The notes: generated by a model from the letters alone, not told the origin. Positions 18,032 to 26,970 are shown, counted from the stretch's first letter. The stretch is 43,567 bases of DNA from Actinomycetota bacterium (GCA_016703525.1 JADJBW010000025.1:1-43567); one strand, 5' to 3'. Translations and numbers: made by a program.

Positions 18032-18591
18032 TCACGCCCGAACGAAACGTTGACGGTACCCCGGGCGTCGTCATCGGCCTGGAAGTACTCGCGGGCGGCG
18101 AAGCTGAACGCGCTCGCGATCAGCACGGTGGGGAACACCTGGATCTTGGTGTTATAGGCCCGCACGTTGTCGTTGTAGAACTGCCGGGCGTAGGCGATGC
18201 GATCTTCGGTGCTCGACAACTCGGACTGCAGCTGCTGGAAGTTCGCGTTGGCCTTCAGGTCGGGGTACGCCTCGCTGAGGGCGAACAGCGACTTGAGCGC
18301 CCCGGAGATGACGTTTTCGGCCTGCGCCTTGTCCGCGACCGAGGTCGCCGACATCGCCGCACTTCGCGCCGAGATCACGGCCTCGAGGGTCGACTTCTCG
18401 TGCGCCGCGTATCCCTTCACCGTCTCGACGAGGTTCGGGATCAGGTCGTGGCGACGGGTGAGCTGCACGTCGACCTGCGCGTACGCGTTCTCGATCTTGT
18501 TCCGCAGCCCGACGAGCCCGTTGTACTGCGCGATGAGGTAGGCGACGACCGCCACCACCAGCACCGCGAGAACGATCAGGGCTATCACCAT
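18032..18591 (-). CDS. lemA: LemA family membrane protein (runs on into the M48-like frame)
   Basis: Single-pass membrane protein with a helical bundle. The N-terminal segment is IALIVLAVLVVAVVAYLIAQ, followed by GLRNKIENAYAQVDVQLTRR and HDLIPNLVETVKGYAAHEKS, the family signature. Then come YPDLKANANFQQLQSELSST and RQFYNDNVRAYNTKIQVFP. The family usually ends just after the EYFQAD motif; here VNVSFGR continues in frame. If one G were restored at 18037-18039 the protein would end in a TGA at 18032, eight bases before the next ATG, at about 187 residues. Function is unproven; LemA proteins often pair with HtpX-like proteases. The start overlaps the pimA stop. Confidence 0.88.
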
Positions 18592-19769
18592 TGCGCCATC
18601 CTTCGTCCCCCACCGGATCGGGCGGCGGAACGCAAGGCATGATAGGCGCCGCGCCCAAAGGTCGAACCGGAATCGCCGAGTGTGATCGCCTGGTAGATCA
18701 CGAGATAGGCCTCGGCCAACCGGTCCATCGAGAACCGTTCGGCACGGTGGCGGCCGGCATCGCTCAATCGCCGGCGCTCGTCGGGGTCCGCCAGAAGCTC
18801 GCGCAGCGCTGCGCCGAGTTCGACGGGGTCGCCCACCGCGACGAGCCGCGCCGCGGCGGGCTCGCCGTCAAGGGGCCCCGCAACCCCGACGTACCCGTTG
18901 ATGTCGGAACAGATCACCGGTGCGCCCGCCGCCATCGCTTCCACCAGGATCACGCCGAACGACTCGCCCCCCAGCGACGGAGCGACGAAGAGCGACGCCG
19001 CCGCCAACCGCTGGTTGCGTTCCTCGTTCGAGATTCGCCCGAGCCACGCCAGCCGAGGGTCGTGCGCATACCGAGCGCGCAACTCCTCGGTCTGCGGCCC
19101 ATCACCTGCGATCCACACATCGAGGTCGAGGTCGACGTGTTCGAGCGCGGCCAGCAACACGTCGAGTCCCTTGCGCTCCTCGTGGCGGCCGACGAACAGG
19201 ATCGTCGGACGACCGGTCGGCTCGGCGTCGGCCCACGGCTCGGCGTCGCGAAACTCGTCGAGTTCCACGCCGTTGAACAACACCGTCCACGGCTCGGGAA
19301 TCGCCTCGGCTGCAAGCGCTCGCGCCTCCTCCGACACCGCGACCTTGGCATCGAGCCGCGCCGCGAACCAGCGGGCGAGGCCCGACATGGAGCGGTAGGC
19401 GGGTTGATCGCCGGCCGCGTGGAAGGTGCCAACCGCGGGAGCGGAGCGCATGAGCAGCGCCGTGACGGTCGGGCCGGGCACGAGGGGCTCGTGCAGGTGC
19501 ACCACGTCGAACGGCTCGTCGCGCAGGATTCGGATCGTGCGCATCTGCGCGGTCGGGTCGGGGGCGATCGGCGCCATCGATCCGTTCGCCGCGTTGAGCA
19601 GCGAGGGTCCGACCGCTCGCACCCCACCCTCGGGCGACGGGCCGTCCGCCGGACCGATGATCTGCACCGTGTGCCCGCGTTCGCGCAGCGCACGGGCCAA
19701 ACCGAAGACTTGGCCCTGCACCCCGCCGGGCACCGTCAGGCTGTATGGACAAACCATCGCGACCCGCAC
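18585..19769 (-). CDS. pimA: Phosphatidyl-myo-inositol alpha-mannosyltransferase PimA (GT4)
   Basis: Adds the first mannose from GDP-mannose to phosphatidylinositol on the inner face of the membrane. The 394 residues open RVAMVCPYSLTVPGGVQGQV, the PimA/GT4 N-terminal loop. DVVHLHEPLVPGPTV is followed by the C-terminal Rossmann domain with ILFVGRHEERKGLDVLLAAL, and the E-x7-E type motif GGESFGVILVEAMAAG. The order pgsA-patA-pimA matches Rv2612c-Rv2611c-Rv2610c of M. tuberculosis, which supports the specific name over a generic GT4 call. The C-terminal 20 residues are basic and Gly/Ser-rich. Confidence 0.9.
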   Translation of the reverse strand: MRVAMVCPYSLTVPGGVQGQVFGLARALRERGHTVQIIGPADGPSPEGGVRAVGPSLLNAANGSMAPIAPDPTAQMRTIRILRDEPFDVVHLHEPLVPGPTVTALLMRSAPAVGTFHAAGDQPAYRSMSGLARWFAARLDAKVAVSEEARALAAEAIPEPWTVLFNGVELDEFRDAEPWADAEPTGRPTILFVGRHEERKGLDVLLAALEHVDLDLDVWIAGDGPQTEELRARYAHDPRLAWLGRISNEERNQRLAAASLFVAPSLGGESFGVILVEAMAAGAPVICSDINGYVGVAGPLDGEPAAARLVAVGDPVELGAALRELLADPDERRRLSDAGRHRAERFSMDRLAEAYLVIYQAITLGDSGSTFGRGAYHALRSAARSGGGRRMAQW

Positions 19770-19811
19770 CGCGTGAGCCTATCGACGATCCCGTCCGGCC
19801 GTGTGGCCGAA

Positions 19812-20759
19812 TCACGCAGGCTGCGAACCCGACGGCGGCTCGAGGCCGAGCGCCGCGTAGTCGCTCGGCCAGTTCGGCTGCATCAGGTGCCACTGCTCGG
19901 GCGCCTCGCGAATCAGTGCTTCAAGCTCGTGCGCGAGCGCCTGCATGAAGCGCGGCACGTCGGGTCGGATGCTCGTCGCGCCCGGTGTGCGCTCGATGGT
20001 CACGGGCGGTCGCACCACGCCGCGCAGCCGGTCGCCGTCGAAGTAGACCGCCGTGGGCAGCACCCGCGCGCCACCCTTGAGCGCCATCACCGCCGGCCCC
20101 GCCGGCAGTGTGGTGTCCTCCCCCAGAAACGTCACCGGCACCCCGCCGCCGTGCAAGTCGCGGTCGCACAGCAGGCACACGATCTCGCCCGACGCGAGCG
20201 ACTCGACCACCTGGTTCGCGGCGTCGGGTCCGAGGGGAATGATGTTCAGCCCGATCGCGCGCCGGAACGACAGGAACCACTCGAACAGCTCGGGCGGCGA
20301 CAACTCCTCGGCCACGGCGGCCAGCCGGTGGCCCTTCACCATCGTGACCCAAAACGCCGCCCACTCCCACCCGCCGAGGTGCGGCAACGCGAGCACGGCC
20401 GCCACAGGATCCTGCGCGAGCGCTTCCTCGACGTGCTCCCAGCCGGTGACCGAAATACCGGCCTCCACCGCGTCGCGGCTCAGGGACGTGAGCCGGAACG
20501 AGTCGAAGTAGTAGCGGGCGTAGCTCTCAAACGTCGCGTCCGTGAGCCGCCGCAACTCGGGCGCAGGCAGCGGCCCAAGGGCGCGCGTGAGGTTACGTTC
20601 GACCATCACCCGGCGGTCGGGTGTGAATCGGGCCGCTGCTCGACCGAGGGCCGCCGCGCCGCGGAGCCCCCACGAGGGCGGCAGGTTGGACGCGATCGCG
20701 GTCCCGGCCTGGAACGCGGCGAGCACTGCCCGCCCGGCCACTCGTTCGCGCACCGTCAT
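19812..20759 (-). CDS. Phosphatidylinositol mannoside acyltransferase (PatA-like)
   Basis: LpxL/HtrB-like acyltransferase. In mycobacteria the equivalent (Rv2611c, PatA) adds a palmitoyl chain to the mannose of PIM1/PIM2. The 315 residues contain the HX4E-type catalytic motif in LALPHLGGWEWAAF, the segment FRRAIGLNIIPLG, IVCLLCDRDLHGGGVPVTFL, and PEQWHLMQPNWPSD near the end. An amphipathic N-terminus could attach it to the membrane. It lies 2 bases after pgsA and 42 bases before pimA, all on one strand, so the three steps of PIM synthesis are probably co-expressed. Confidence 0.88.
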   Translation of the reverse strand: MTVRERVAGRAVLAAFQAGTAIASNLPPSWGLRGAAALGRAAARFTPDRRVMVERNLTRALGPLPAPELRRLTDATFESYARYYFDSFRLTSLSRDAVEAGISVTGWEHVEEALAQDPVAAVLALPHLGGWEWAAFWVTMVKGHRLAAVAEELSPPELFEWFLSFRRAIGLNIIPLGPDAANQVVESLASGEIVCLLCDRDLHGGGVPVTFLGEDTTLPAGPAVMALKGGARVLPTAVYFDGDRLRGVVRPPVTIERTPGATSIRPDVPRFMQALAHELEALIREAPEQWHLMQPNWPSDYAALGLEPPSGSQPA

Positions 20760-20761
20760 CG

Positions 20762-21466
20762 TCAGCCGTTGCGCCGGGTGCCCGAACGCGCCCGATTGGC
20801 CTCACGGCGCGCACGCCAACGCTCGACCGCAGGCGAGGTGTCACTGCCTCGGCGGCGCTGGCGCTGGCGCGGCTGCGGCAATGGACGAGACGCCTCGGTC
20901 CAGACCTTCGCGAACCGCTGGCCGGCCGTCGCGAGGTTCAACGCGATCAACAGTGCGAGCGACGCGATCAGGAGTTGGTCGAACAGCAGGCCTGCACCGA
21001 GGATGAGGAATCGTTCGGCCCGCTCGACCAGGCCACCCTTCGCGACGAGCCCGAGGGCATCGGCCTTGGCTCGGATGTACGAGGGCAGCGTTGCGGTCGC
21101 GAAGGCGGCGAAGGCCAGGATCGGGCGGTAGCCGGGATCGGGCTGCGACGCGAGATACCAGGCGACGGCGCCGAAGAGCAGCGCGTCGGTGACGCGGTCG
21201 CTCACCGAATCGAAGAACGCACCGCGCTGGCTGGTGGTGCCGGACGCCTTGGCGACCGCGCCGTCGAGCGTGTCGGGAATGCCGGTCAGCGCGAGCAGCA
21301 CGACCCCGAGGCGCAGCGCTCCCGAGCCGACGGCAAACGCGCACCCGATCGACATGACGAGGCCGGCGACGGTGACGGCATCGGCGGAGATGCCGGCGCG
21401 CTTGACGCTGACGCCCACCGGGCGCATCCAGCGTTCGATCGGAGTGCGGAAGTGTCCGTCGAGCAT
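20762..21466 (-). CDS. pgsA: CDP-alcohol phosphatidyltransferase, phosphatidylinositol phosphate synthase type
   Basis: Integral membrane enzyme that condenses CDP-diacylglycerol with an inositol (phosphate) acceptor, providing the lipid for PimA. The CDP-alcohol motif is readable as D65-x2-D68-G ... G-x3-D86-x3-D90 in PDTLDGAVAKASGT and RGAFFDSVSD, with Lys instead of Arg in the usual AR pair. Several hydrophobic segments are present, and a basic, Arg-rich tail of about 45 residues (QPRQRQRRRG). The link to PI rather than PG synthesis rests on the adjacent patA and pimA genes. The M. tuberculosis equivalent is pgsA1 (Rv2612c). Confidence 0.88.
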   Translation of the reverse strand: MLDGHFRTPIERWMRPVGVSVKRAGISADAVTVAGLVMSIGCAFAVGSGALRLGVVLLALTGIPDTLDGAVAKASGTTSQRGAFFDSVSDRVTDALLFGAVAWYLASQPDPGYRPILAFAAFATATLPSYIRAKADALGLVAKGGLVERAERFLILGAGLLFDQLLIASLALLIALNLATAGQRFAKVWTEASRPLPQPRQRQRRRGSDTSPAVERWRARREANRARSGTRRNG

Positions 21467-21594
21467 GGGATGGGGACTCCTCGCTGCCGCTCGATGTGCG
21501 GCGGTCCAACAGCCGACGGGATCACCCGCGGCGACTGCTCACTTCTGCAAGCATACGCGACGACGCCGGGGCCTCAACAGCACTTCTCCGCGAG

Positions 21595-22170
21595 TCACGA
21601 ACGCTCGGTGCCGGCCGCGCCATCACCGTTGCCGGCGCCGGAGCGCGCCCAGTCCTCGGGGTTGTCCTCGGCAAACCACTCCACCACGTCGCCGCTGATG
21701 CCGTCGACCACGACCAGCGCTCGCTTCGCAGGCGGGTTCTCGGTGGAATACGCCAAGAGCCGCCAGACCGGGCGGGACAGCCAGCCGCGCCACACCATCT
21801 GCGCCGAGGCGTGCCCGATCGCGAAGCCGACCGTGGAGTTCGCCGTGGTGAGCGCGTCGGTCTCGTCGATCAGCAAGGTGCGGCCCGCCACGAAACCGTA
21901 GATCGAGAACGCACCGACGATGATGGCGAACCAACCGAAGCCGTCGTTGACGATCGCCGAGGTGTCGCGCTGGGTAGCCCACAGCGCCGCGGCGCCGATC
22001 GCCAGGACCCCGTACAGCGCCGCGGGAATCCGCCGACGGTTGTTGTTGGGGAGCAGATAGTGCGCCGAGGCCGCCGCGAGGTCGAGGTCCTCGGGGAGCA
22101 CGTCGACGATGTCCTCGTCGCGCACCGCGCCGAGGCCGGGTTCGGGCGTTGAATCGGAGTCCGACGGCAC
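21595..22170 (-). CDS. Two-pass membrane protein of unknown function
   Basis: 191 residues, not recognised. An acidic N-terminus (about 1-45) is followed by two hydrophobic segments, PAALYGVLAIGAAALWA (about 49-65) and GWFAIIVGAFSIYGFVAG (about 79-96). A soluble C-terminal part holds HASAQMVWRGWLSRPVWRL and VVVDGISGDVVEWF, ending Gly/Ser-rich. It sits between the HIT gene and pgsA in a block otherwise conserved with M. tuberculosis, where these two genes are adjacent. Its place suggests a link to PI lipid synthesis, but nothing in the sequence shows it. Gaps of 128 and 87 bases flank it. Confidence 0.72.
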   Translation of the reverse strand: MPSDSDSTPEPGLGAVRDEDIVDVLPEDLDLAAASAHYLLPNNNRRRIPAALYGVLAIGAAALWATQRDTSAIVNDGFGWFAIIVGAFSIYGFVAGRTLLIDETDALTTANSTVGFAIGHASAQMVWRGWLSRPVWRLLAYSTENPPAKRALVVVDGISGDVVEWFAEDNPEDWARSGAGNGDGAAGTERS

Positions 22171-22257
22171 GGGGGGGAGCCTAGACCGTCAGCCCCGGAC
22201 CGCGGGCGGGCGCGGCCCCTCCCCCGACCCCTATCCCGAGAACGGCGTCGCTCCCGG

Positions 22258-22794
22258 TTACGGGTGCGGCCAGACGTCGAGCAGGCGCGATCTCGCTTCG
22301 TCGAGCGGTACCGGCAGCACCCGGGTCTCGGCTGCGACGCTCATGAAGTTCGCATCGCCGATCCAGCGCGGCACGCAGTGCACGTGGAGATGGTCGGACT
22401 GCGAGCCGCCGGCGGCGACGCCCAGGTTGATCCCCACGTTGACGGCGTCACAGCCAAGGCCGCCCTTGAGCGCCACCACGGCGGAGCGGACCAGCGCCCA
22501 CAGCTCCGCGAACTCGCCCGCATCAAGCCCTTCGAGTTCGGCCACCGCCCGGTTGGGCAGCACCATCAGGTGACCGGACGTGTACGGGAACCGGTTGAGG
22601 AGCACGAAACAGTGCTCACCGCGCACCACGATGCCGGTCTCGGAATCGGGCTCGCCCGACCCGAGAATTCGTTCGAACAGGCTCCCCGTGGCAGCGCCGC
22701 CGGAACGGTCGGGGCCGGCAGGGGTCGATCTGCCCTGACCCGACGCCGTGACGTACGCCGAGCGCCACGTTGCCCACAGGTGATCGAGCGGCAC
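22258..22794 (-). CDS. HIT family nucleotide hydrolase/phosphorylase
   Basis: Histidine-triad protein; the positional equivalent in M. tuberculosis (Rv2613c) is reported as an Ap4A phosphorylase. 178 residues. The triad motif is SDHLHVHCVPRW; upstream are VLLNRFPYTSGHLMVLPNR and the conserved Asn region in VNVGINLGVAAGGSQ. The N-terminus opens DHLWATWRSAYV, a stretch shared with that subgroup. It begins 13 bases after the thrS stop, consistent with one transcript. The catalytic His of HxHxH is intact. Confidence 0.9.
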   Translation of the reverse strand: MPLDHLWATWRSAYVTASGQGRSTPAGPDRSGGAATGSLFERILGSGEPDSETGIVVRGEHCFVLLNRFPYTSGHLMVLPNRAVAELEGLDAGEFAELWALVRSAVVALKGGLGCDAVNVGINLGVAAGGSQSDHLHVHCVPRWIGDANFMSVAAETRVLPVPLDEARSRLLDVWPHP

Positions 22795-22807
22795 GTCGGG
22801 CCCGCGC

Positions 22808-24784
22808 TCAGTCGACGTAGGGCGCGATCTCGGACCGCACCCTTCCCGCGAATGCGGCGAGGTCGACCCCGCGCTCGACGTCGTTGCCGCGAGCGTTCAC
22901 CCCGACGGTGTGGGCCGCCACGTCGTCGTCGCCCACCACCAGGACGTATGGGAGCTTCTCGCCCTTGGCCCGGCGGATGCGGTTGCCCAACGACTCGTTG
23001 GCGTCGACGACGTCGACGCGAAGACCGTGGGAACGCAGCGTGTGACAGACCTCGTCGGCATAGTCGGCGTGCGCCTCCGCGACCGGCAGCACCCGCACCT
23101 GCACCGGCGAGAGCCACGTGGGGAACGCGCCGGCGTAGTGCTCCAGCAGCACAGCGAAGAACCGCTCGATCGAACCGAACAGCGCCCGGTGGATCATGAT
23201 CGGCACGTGGCGTTCGCCGTCGGAGCCGACGTACTCGAGACCGAACCGCTGCGGCAGCTGGAAGTCGACCTGGATCGTCGACATCTGCCAGGTGCGCCCG
23301 ATCGCGTCACGCGCCTGCACCGAGATCTTCGGACCGTAGAACGCGCCGCCGCCCGGGTCCATCACGAGCTCGAGGTCCTTGGCCTCGGCCACCCGCTGCA
23401 ACGCAGCGGTCGCCTCCTCCCAGTCCTCATCGCTGCCCACCGACTTCTCCGGCGGCCGCGTCGAAAGCTCCAGGTAGAAGTCGTCGAGGCCGTAGTCGGA
23501 CAGCAGCCCCAACACGAAGTCCAGGATCGAGCCGAGCTCCGCGCCCATCTGGTCTTTCGTCGTGAAGATGTGCGCGTCGTCCTGGGTCATGCCGCGCACC
23601 CGGGTGAGCCCGTGGACCACGCCGGACTTCTCATAGCGGTACACCGATCCGAACTCGAACATGCGCACGGGCAACTCGCGATAGCTCCGCATCCGCGATC
23701 GATAGATCAGGATGTGGAACGGGCAATTCATCGGCTTCAGGTAGTAGTCGGTGTGCCCGCCGTCGTGGTCGTGGTCGAGCTGCATCGGCGGAAACATGCC
23801 GTCCGCATACCAGTCGAGGTGTCCCGAGGTCTCGAACAGGTGCGACTTGGTGATGTGCGGCGAGTACACGAACTCGTAGCCGCCCTGTTCGTGCCGCTTG
23901 CGCGAGTAGTCCTCCATGACGCGGCGCACGATGCCGCCCTTGGGGTGGAACACCGCGAGGCCCGAACCGATCTCGTCGGGGAAGCTGAACAGGTCGAGCT
24001 CGGTTCCGAGCTTGCGGTGATCGCGTTTGACCGCCTCCTCGAGCCGGTGCAGGTGCGCGGCGAGTTCCTTCTTGTTGGCCCACGCCGTGCCGTAGATGCG
24101 CTGCAGCATCGGGTTCTTCTCGGACCCGCGGAAGTATGCGCCGGCAACCCGCATCAGCTTGAAGTGACCCAGCCGGCCGGTACTCGGTACGTGTGGGCCG
24201 CGGCACATGTCGACGAAGGCATCGGTGTTGCGGTAGAAGCTGATCGCCTCGCCCGAGGCGACGTCGCCGTCTGTCTCCTCGCCCGTCGCCGCGAGGTCCA
24301 TGAAGGCCCGCTTGTACGGGTGGTCGGCCATCAACTCGATGGCCTCGGCCAGCGGCAATTCGAAGCGCTCGAAGGGCTGATCGGCGGCGATGATCTCGCG
24401 CATCCGCGCATCGATGCGCTCCAGGTCGGTGTCGGAGAACGTGGCGCCGGCCGGAAGCTCGAAGTCGTAATAGAAGCCGTCCTCGATGGGCGGGCCTCCC
24501 GCAAACGTGGCCCCCGGCCACAGTTCGAGCACCGCCTGTGCCAGCACGTGCGCCGTCGAGTGTCGGAGGTGTTCGAGCGCCTCGGCGTCGCGATCGGTGA
24601 TGAAACGAATCTGGGCGCCGTTCGGCAGCGCCTCCGCCAGGTCGATCGCCCGGTCGTCCGCGATCGCGATCAACGCTGCCTTCGCGAGACCCGGCCCGAT
24701 CGAGGCCGCAAGCTCACCAGCAGTCGCGCCGTCGCTCAGTGCGCGTTCGGAACCGTCCGGAAGCCTGATCGTGATCTCTGACAT
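22808..24784 (-). CDS. thrS: Threonyl-tRNA synthetase
   Basis: Charges tRNA-Thr and edits mis-attached serine. 658 residues with the full domain set: TGS (1-62, ITIRLPDGSERALSDG), editing domain with HSTAHV (H75, H79), class II catalytic core with LKPMNCPFHILIYRS holding the zinc Cys, RVRGMTQDDAHIF and the motif 3 region MIHRALFGSIERFFAVLLEH. The anticodon-binding domain comes last (VQVRVLPVAEAHADYADEV). It lies upstream of the HIT and pgsA block, as in M. tuberculosis (Rv2614c). I see no T-box-like leader in the 78 bases before it. Confidence 0.97.
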   Translation of the reverse strand: MSEITIRLPDGSERALSDGATAGELAASIGPGLAKAALIAIADDRAIDLAEALPNGAQIRFITDRDAEALEHLRHSTAHVLAQAVLELWPGATFAGGPPIEDGFYYDFELPAGATFSDTDLERIDARMREIIAADQPFERFELPLAEAIELMADHPYKRAFMDLAATGEETDGDVASGEAISFYRNTDAFVDMCRGPHVPSTGRLGHFKLMRVAGAYFRGSEKNPMLQRIYGTAWANKKELAAHLHRLEEAVKRDHRKLGTELDLFSFPDEIGSGLAVFHPKGGIVRRVMEDYSRKRHEQGGYEFVYSPHITKSHLFETSGHLDWYADGMFPPMQLDHDHDGGHTDYYLKPMNCPFHILIYRSRMRSYRELPVRMFEFGSVYRYEKSGVVHGLTRVRGMTQDDAHIFTTKDQMGAELGSILDFVLGLLSDYGLDDFYLELSTRPPEKSVGSDEDWEEATAALQRVAEAKDLELVMDPGGGAFYGPKISVQARDAIGRTWQMSTIQVDFQLPQRFGLEYVGSDGERHVPIMIHRALFGSIERFFAVLLEHYAGAFPTWLSPVQVRVLPVAEAHADYADEVCHTLRSHGLRVDVVDANESLGNRIRRAKGEKLPYVLVVGDDDVAAHTVGVNARGNDVERGVDLAAFAGRVRSEIAPYVD

Positions 24785-24862
24785 GGTGCGGGAGCCTACC
24801 GGCGCACCCGACGCGCCCTCGCGGCAATCCGCCGGCGCTCCGTCGGCGGTCGGCCGGGCGGA

Positions 24863-25696
24863 TCAGCCCAGGTGGGTCAGATCGACCATCGGCCGCGACG
24901 CGAGCACCGCTGCGGAGGATCGACGCGGCATCTCCGAGCGCTCGGGCACCGGCCCAACCGCCGGCGGCAGCGTGGTGGCGTCGGGCTCCGAGACCGGGAT
25001 TCGGGTGGTCGCAGCCGGCATCATGTCGGGAGTCTTGGTGGCGTACGAATGCACGTACTCCTGGCCCGACAGCGCCTGGATGTTGTACATGACCTCGTCG
25101 GTGATCTGACGCAGGATCATCCGGTCGCCGGATCGCCCGCGATACCTGCCGACATCGATGGGCTCCCCGAACCGGATGGTGACCTCCATGAACGGCTTCG
25201 GCAGCGTCGCATCGGGCGGCTGCACTTCGACCGTGCCGACGATGCCGACCGGCACGATCGGGACATCGGTTCGCAGCGCCAGGCGCGCCACGCCGGTGTG
25301 GCCCTTGTGGAGCTTGCCGCTGCGCGAGCGCGTTCCCTCGGGATAGATGCCGAACAGCTCGCCCGCCCGAAGCACCGACGCCGCAGCGTCGAGCGCGCGG
25401 GCCGATGAGTCACCGCCGGATCGATCGATCGGGATCATGCCCATCGCCGGGAAGAGGTGCTTCGTCTTCCAGTCGTCGAGGTACTCGGCCTTGCCCACGT
25501 AGGTGATGCGGCGCGGCAACACGAGGGGCACGAAAAATGAGTCGAGCACCGAGATGTGGTTGGGGGCGAGGATCGCGCCGCCGCTGGTCGGGATGTTCGC
25601 GACGCCCTCGGCGTGCACGCGCCATCCGAAACGGACGAGCGGGCTCAGGATCGCCTTCGCTACCGGCTGGAGCTTGCCGTACTGCCGATCTTGCAC
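24863..25696 (-). CDS. 1-acyl-sn-glycerol-3-phosphate acyltransferase (PlsC-like)
   Basis: Acylates lysophosphatidic acid to phosphatidic acid, upstream of CDP-diacylglycerol and hence of pgsA. From the GTG at 25696 the protein has 277 residues. That start has a good ribosome site (GGGGAGGAGC) 6 bases upstream. The acyltransferase blocks are NHISVLDSFF (block I), FPAMGMIPIDRSGGD (block II), GIYPEGTRSRSGKL (block III) and VPIVPVGIVGT (block IV). The C-terminal 60 residues are Pro/Ala/Thr-rich with no known domain. The start overlaps the end of the mshC-like gene by 37 bases. Confidence 0.88.
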   Translation of the reverse strand: MQDRQYGKLQPVAKAILSPLVRFGWRVHAEGVANIPTSGGAILAPNHISVLDSFFVPLVLPRRITYVGKAEYLDDWKTKHLFPAMGMIPIDRSGGDSSARALDAAASVLRAGELFGIYPEGTRSRSGKLHKGHTGVARLALRTDVPIVPVGIVGTVEVQPPDATLPKPFMEVTIRFGEPIDVGRYRGRSGDRMILRQITDEVMYNIQALSGQEYVHSYATKTPDMMPAATTRIPVSEPDATTLPPAVGPVPERSEMPRRSSAAVLASRPMVDLTHLG

Positions 25697-26970
25697 CGCT
25701 CGCTCCTCCCCACGAGTCCCACATCGACACCGCCCACACGGCACCGCTGAACCAGTCGGCACATCATGGCCCGAATCGAGGAGCGAATGACGGCAAGTTC
25801 GGAATCGACGCTCAGGGAATGCGGCTCGACCCCCGGCGGCCACGTGCCGACCGCTCGACCCGTGTCGACGCCGAGCAGCGCCGCAGCCTCACTCACGCCG
25901 ACGCCACGGGCGGCCGCCGCGTCGATCGCAGCGATCGCGTCTGGGGTCGAGAGGTCGTGATCGAGCGCAGCCCGCACCTCGCCGAGCGCGCCCGATCCGG
26001 CTCCCGCCGCCACCCACTGACGCAGCCGTTCGTCGTTGCGCGGCATCGCCTCGTCGGCCCACTCCCACGCCTCTCGATAGTGATGCTCCACCACGGTGAG
26101 CCGCACGACCCGCGGGTCCCACGTGGCCACCAGATCGGACACGAACACCAGATTGCCGAGCGACTTCGACATCTTCTCGCCGTCCTTGTGCACCATCGCC
26201 TGGTGCATCCAGTGCCGCACGAGCGGCGTTCCGGTGGCGGCCTCGGACTGCGCAGCCTCGCATTCGTGGTGCGGGAAGATCAGATCGCTGCCACCACCGT
26301 GCAGGTCGATCGTGGTGCCCAGCTCCCGCAGGCACAGTGCCGAGCATTCGATGTGCCAACCGGGGCGGCCCGGGCCCCACAATGAGTCCCACGCAGGCTC
26401 GTCGTCGAGCGACGGCTGCCACAGCACGAAATCGAGTGGATCCCGCTTGTTCGAGTCCTCGACGTTGCCGCCGCGCTCGGCGGCGAAGGCGAGCATCTGG
26501 TCGCGGTCGTAGCCGCTGATCGCGCCGAATCCGTCGTACTTGGAGACCTCGAAGTACACGGCGCCGCCCGCCTGGTAGGCGTACCCGCCGTCGAGCACCA
26601 TGCCGATGAATCCGCGGATGTCGGCGATCGCCGAGGTCGCCCGCGGCTCGGCGTACGACGGAATCGTTTCGAGCGTGGCCATGTCGTGGTCGAAGCGAGC
26701 GATCTCGCCCGCCGCAAGGTCGAGGTAGTGCACACCCAGCTCGCGGGCCTTGCCGAGGATCGAGTCGTCGACGTCGGTGACGTTGCGCACGCAGCGGGTG
26801 TCGTGACCCAGGTCGCGCAGCCGTCGCTGCAACACGTCGTAGCCCAAATAGGTCGCCGCGTGGCCCAGATGGGTCGAGTCGTACGGCGTGATACCGCACG
26901 TGTACATCGTGACGGTCGCCCCGACCTCGAACGGGACGATCTCACGTGAAGCCGTATCGAAGAGACGCAC
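25660..26970 (-). CDS. mshC: MshC-like L-cysteine:GlcN-Ins ligase (cysteinyl-tRNA synthetase paralogue)
   Basis: Class I synthetase fold. In mycothiol synthesis MshC joins cysteine to glucosaminyl-inositol. The zinc Cys and HIGH-type motif are in MYTCGITPYDSTHLGHA (C25; HLGH 34-37), and KMSKS is in GEKMSKSLGN. The stretches NVTDVDDSIL, FAAERGG and GPGRPGWHIECSA are closer to MshC than to CysS as I recall the families. The protein is 436 residues and lacks the long CysS anticodon-binding C-terminus. CysS remains possible. The last 35-40 residues, rich in Cys, Arg and Ser and overlapping plsC, look unlike the family and may reflect a frame error. npdG ends 37 bases upstream. Confidence 0.82.
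   Translation of the reverse strand: MRLFDTASREIVPFEVGATVTMYTCGITPYDSTHLGHAATYLGYDVLQRRLRDLGHDTRCVRNVTDVDDSILGKARELGVHYLDLAAGEIARFDHDMATLETIPSYAEPRATSAIADIRGFIGMVLDGGYAYQAGGAVYFEVSKYDGFGAISGYDRDQMLAFAAERGGNVEDSNKRDPLDFVLWQPSLDDEPAWDSLWGPGRPGWHIECSALCLRELGTTIDLHGGGSDLIFPHHECEAAQSEAATGTPLVRHWMHQAMVHKDGEKMSKSLGNLVFVSDLVATWDPRVVRLTVVEHHYREAWEWADEAMPRNDERLRQWVAAGAGSGALGEVRAALDHDLSTPDAIAAIDAAAARGVGVSEAAALLGVDTGRAVGTWPPGVEPHSLSVDSELAVIRSSIRAMMCRLVQRCRVGGVDVGLVGRSERCKIGSTASSSR

Noticed and set aside
18591..21131. Long plus-strand open frame (846 codons) opposite pimA, patA and pgsA
   Set aside because: Antisense shadow in high-GC DNA: the product is Arg/His/Gln-rich with no motif, and all three minus-strand genes have clear family signatures.
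22910..24781. Plus-strand open frame of 623 codons opposite thrS
   Set aside because: Full mirror of an intact threonyl-tRNA synthetase; no domain recognisable and no ribosome-binding site.
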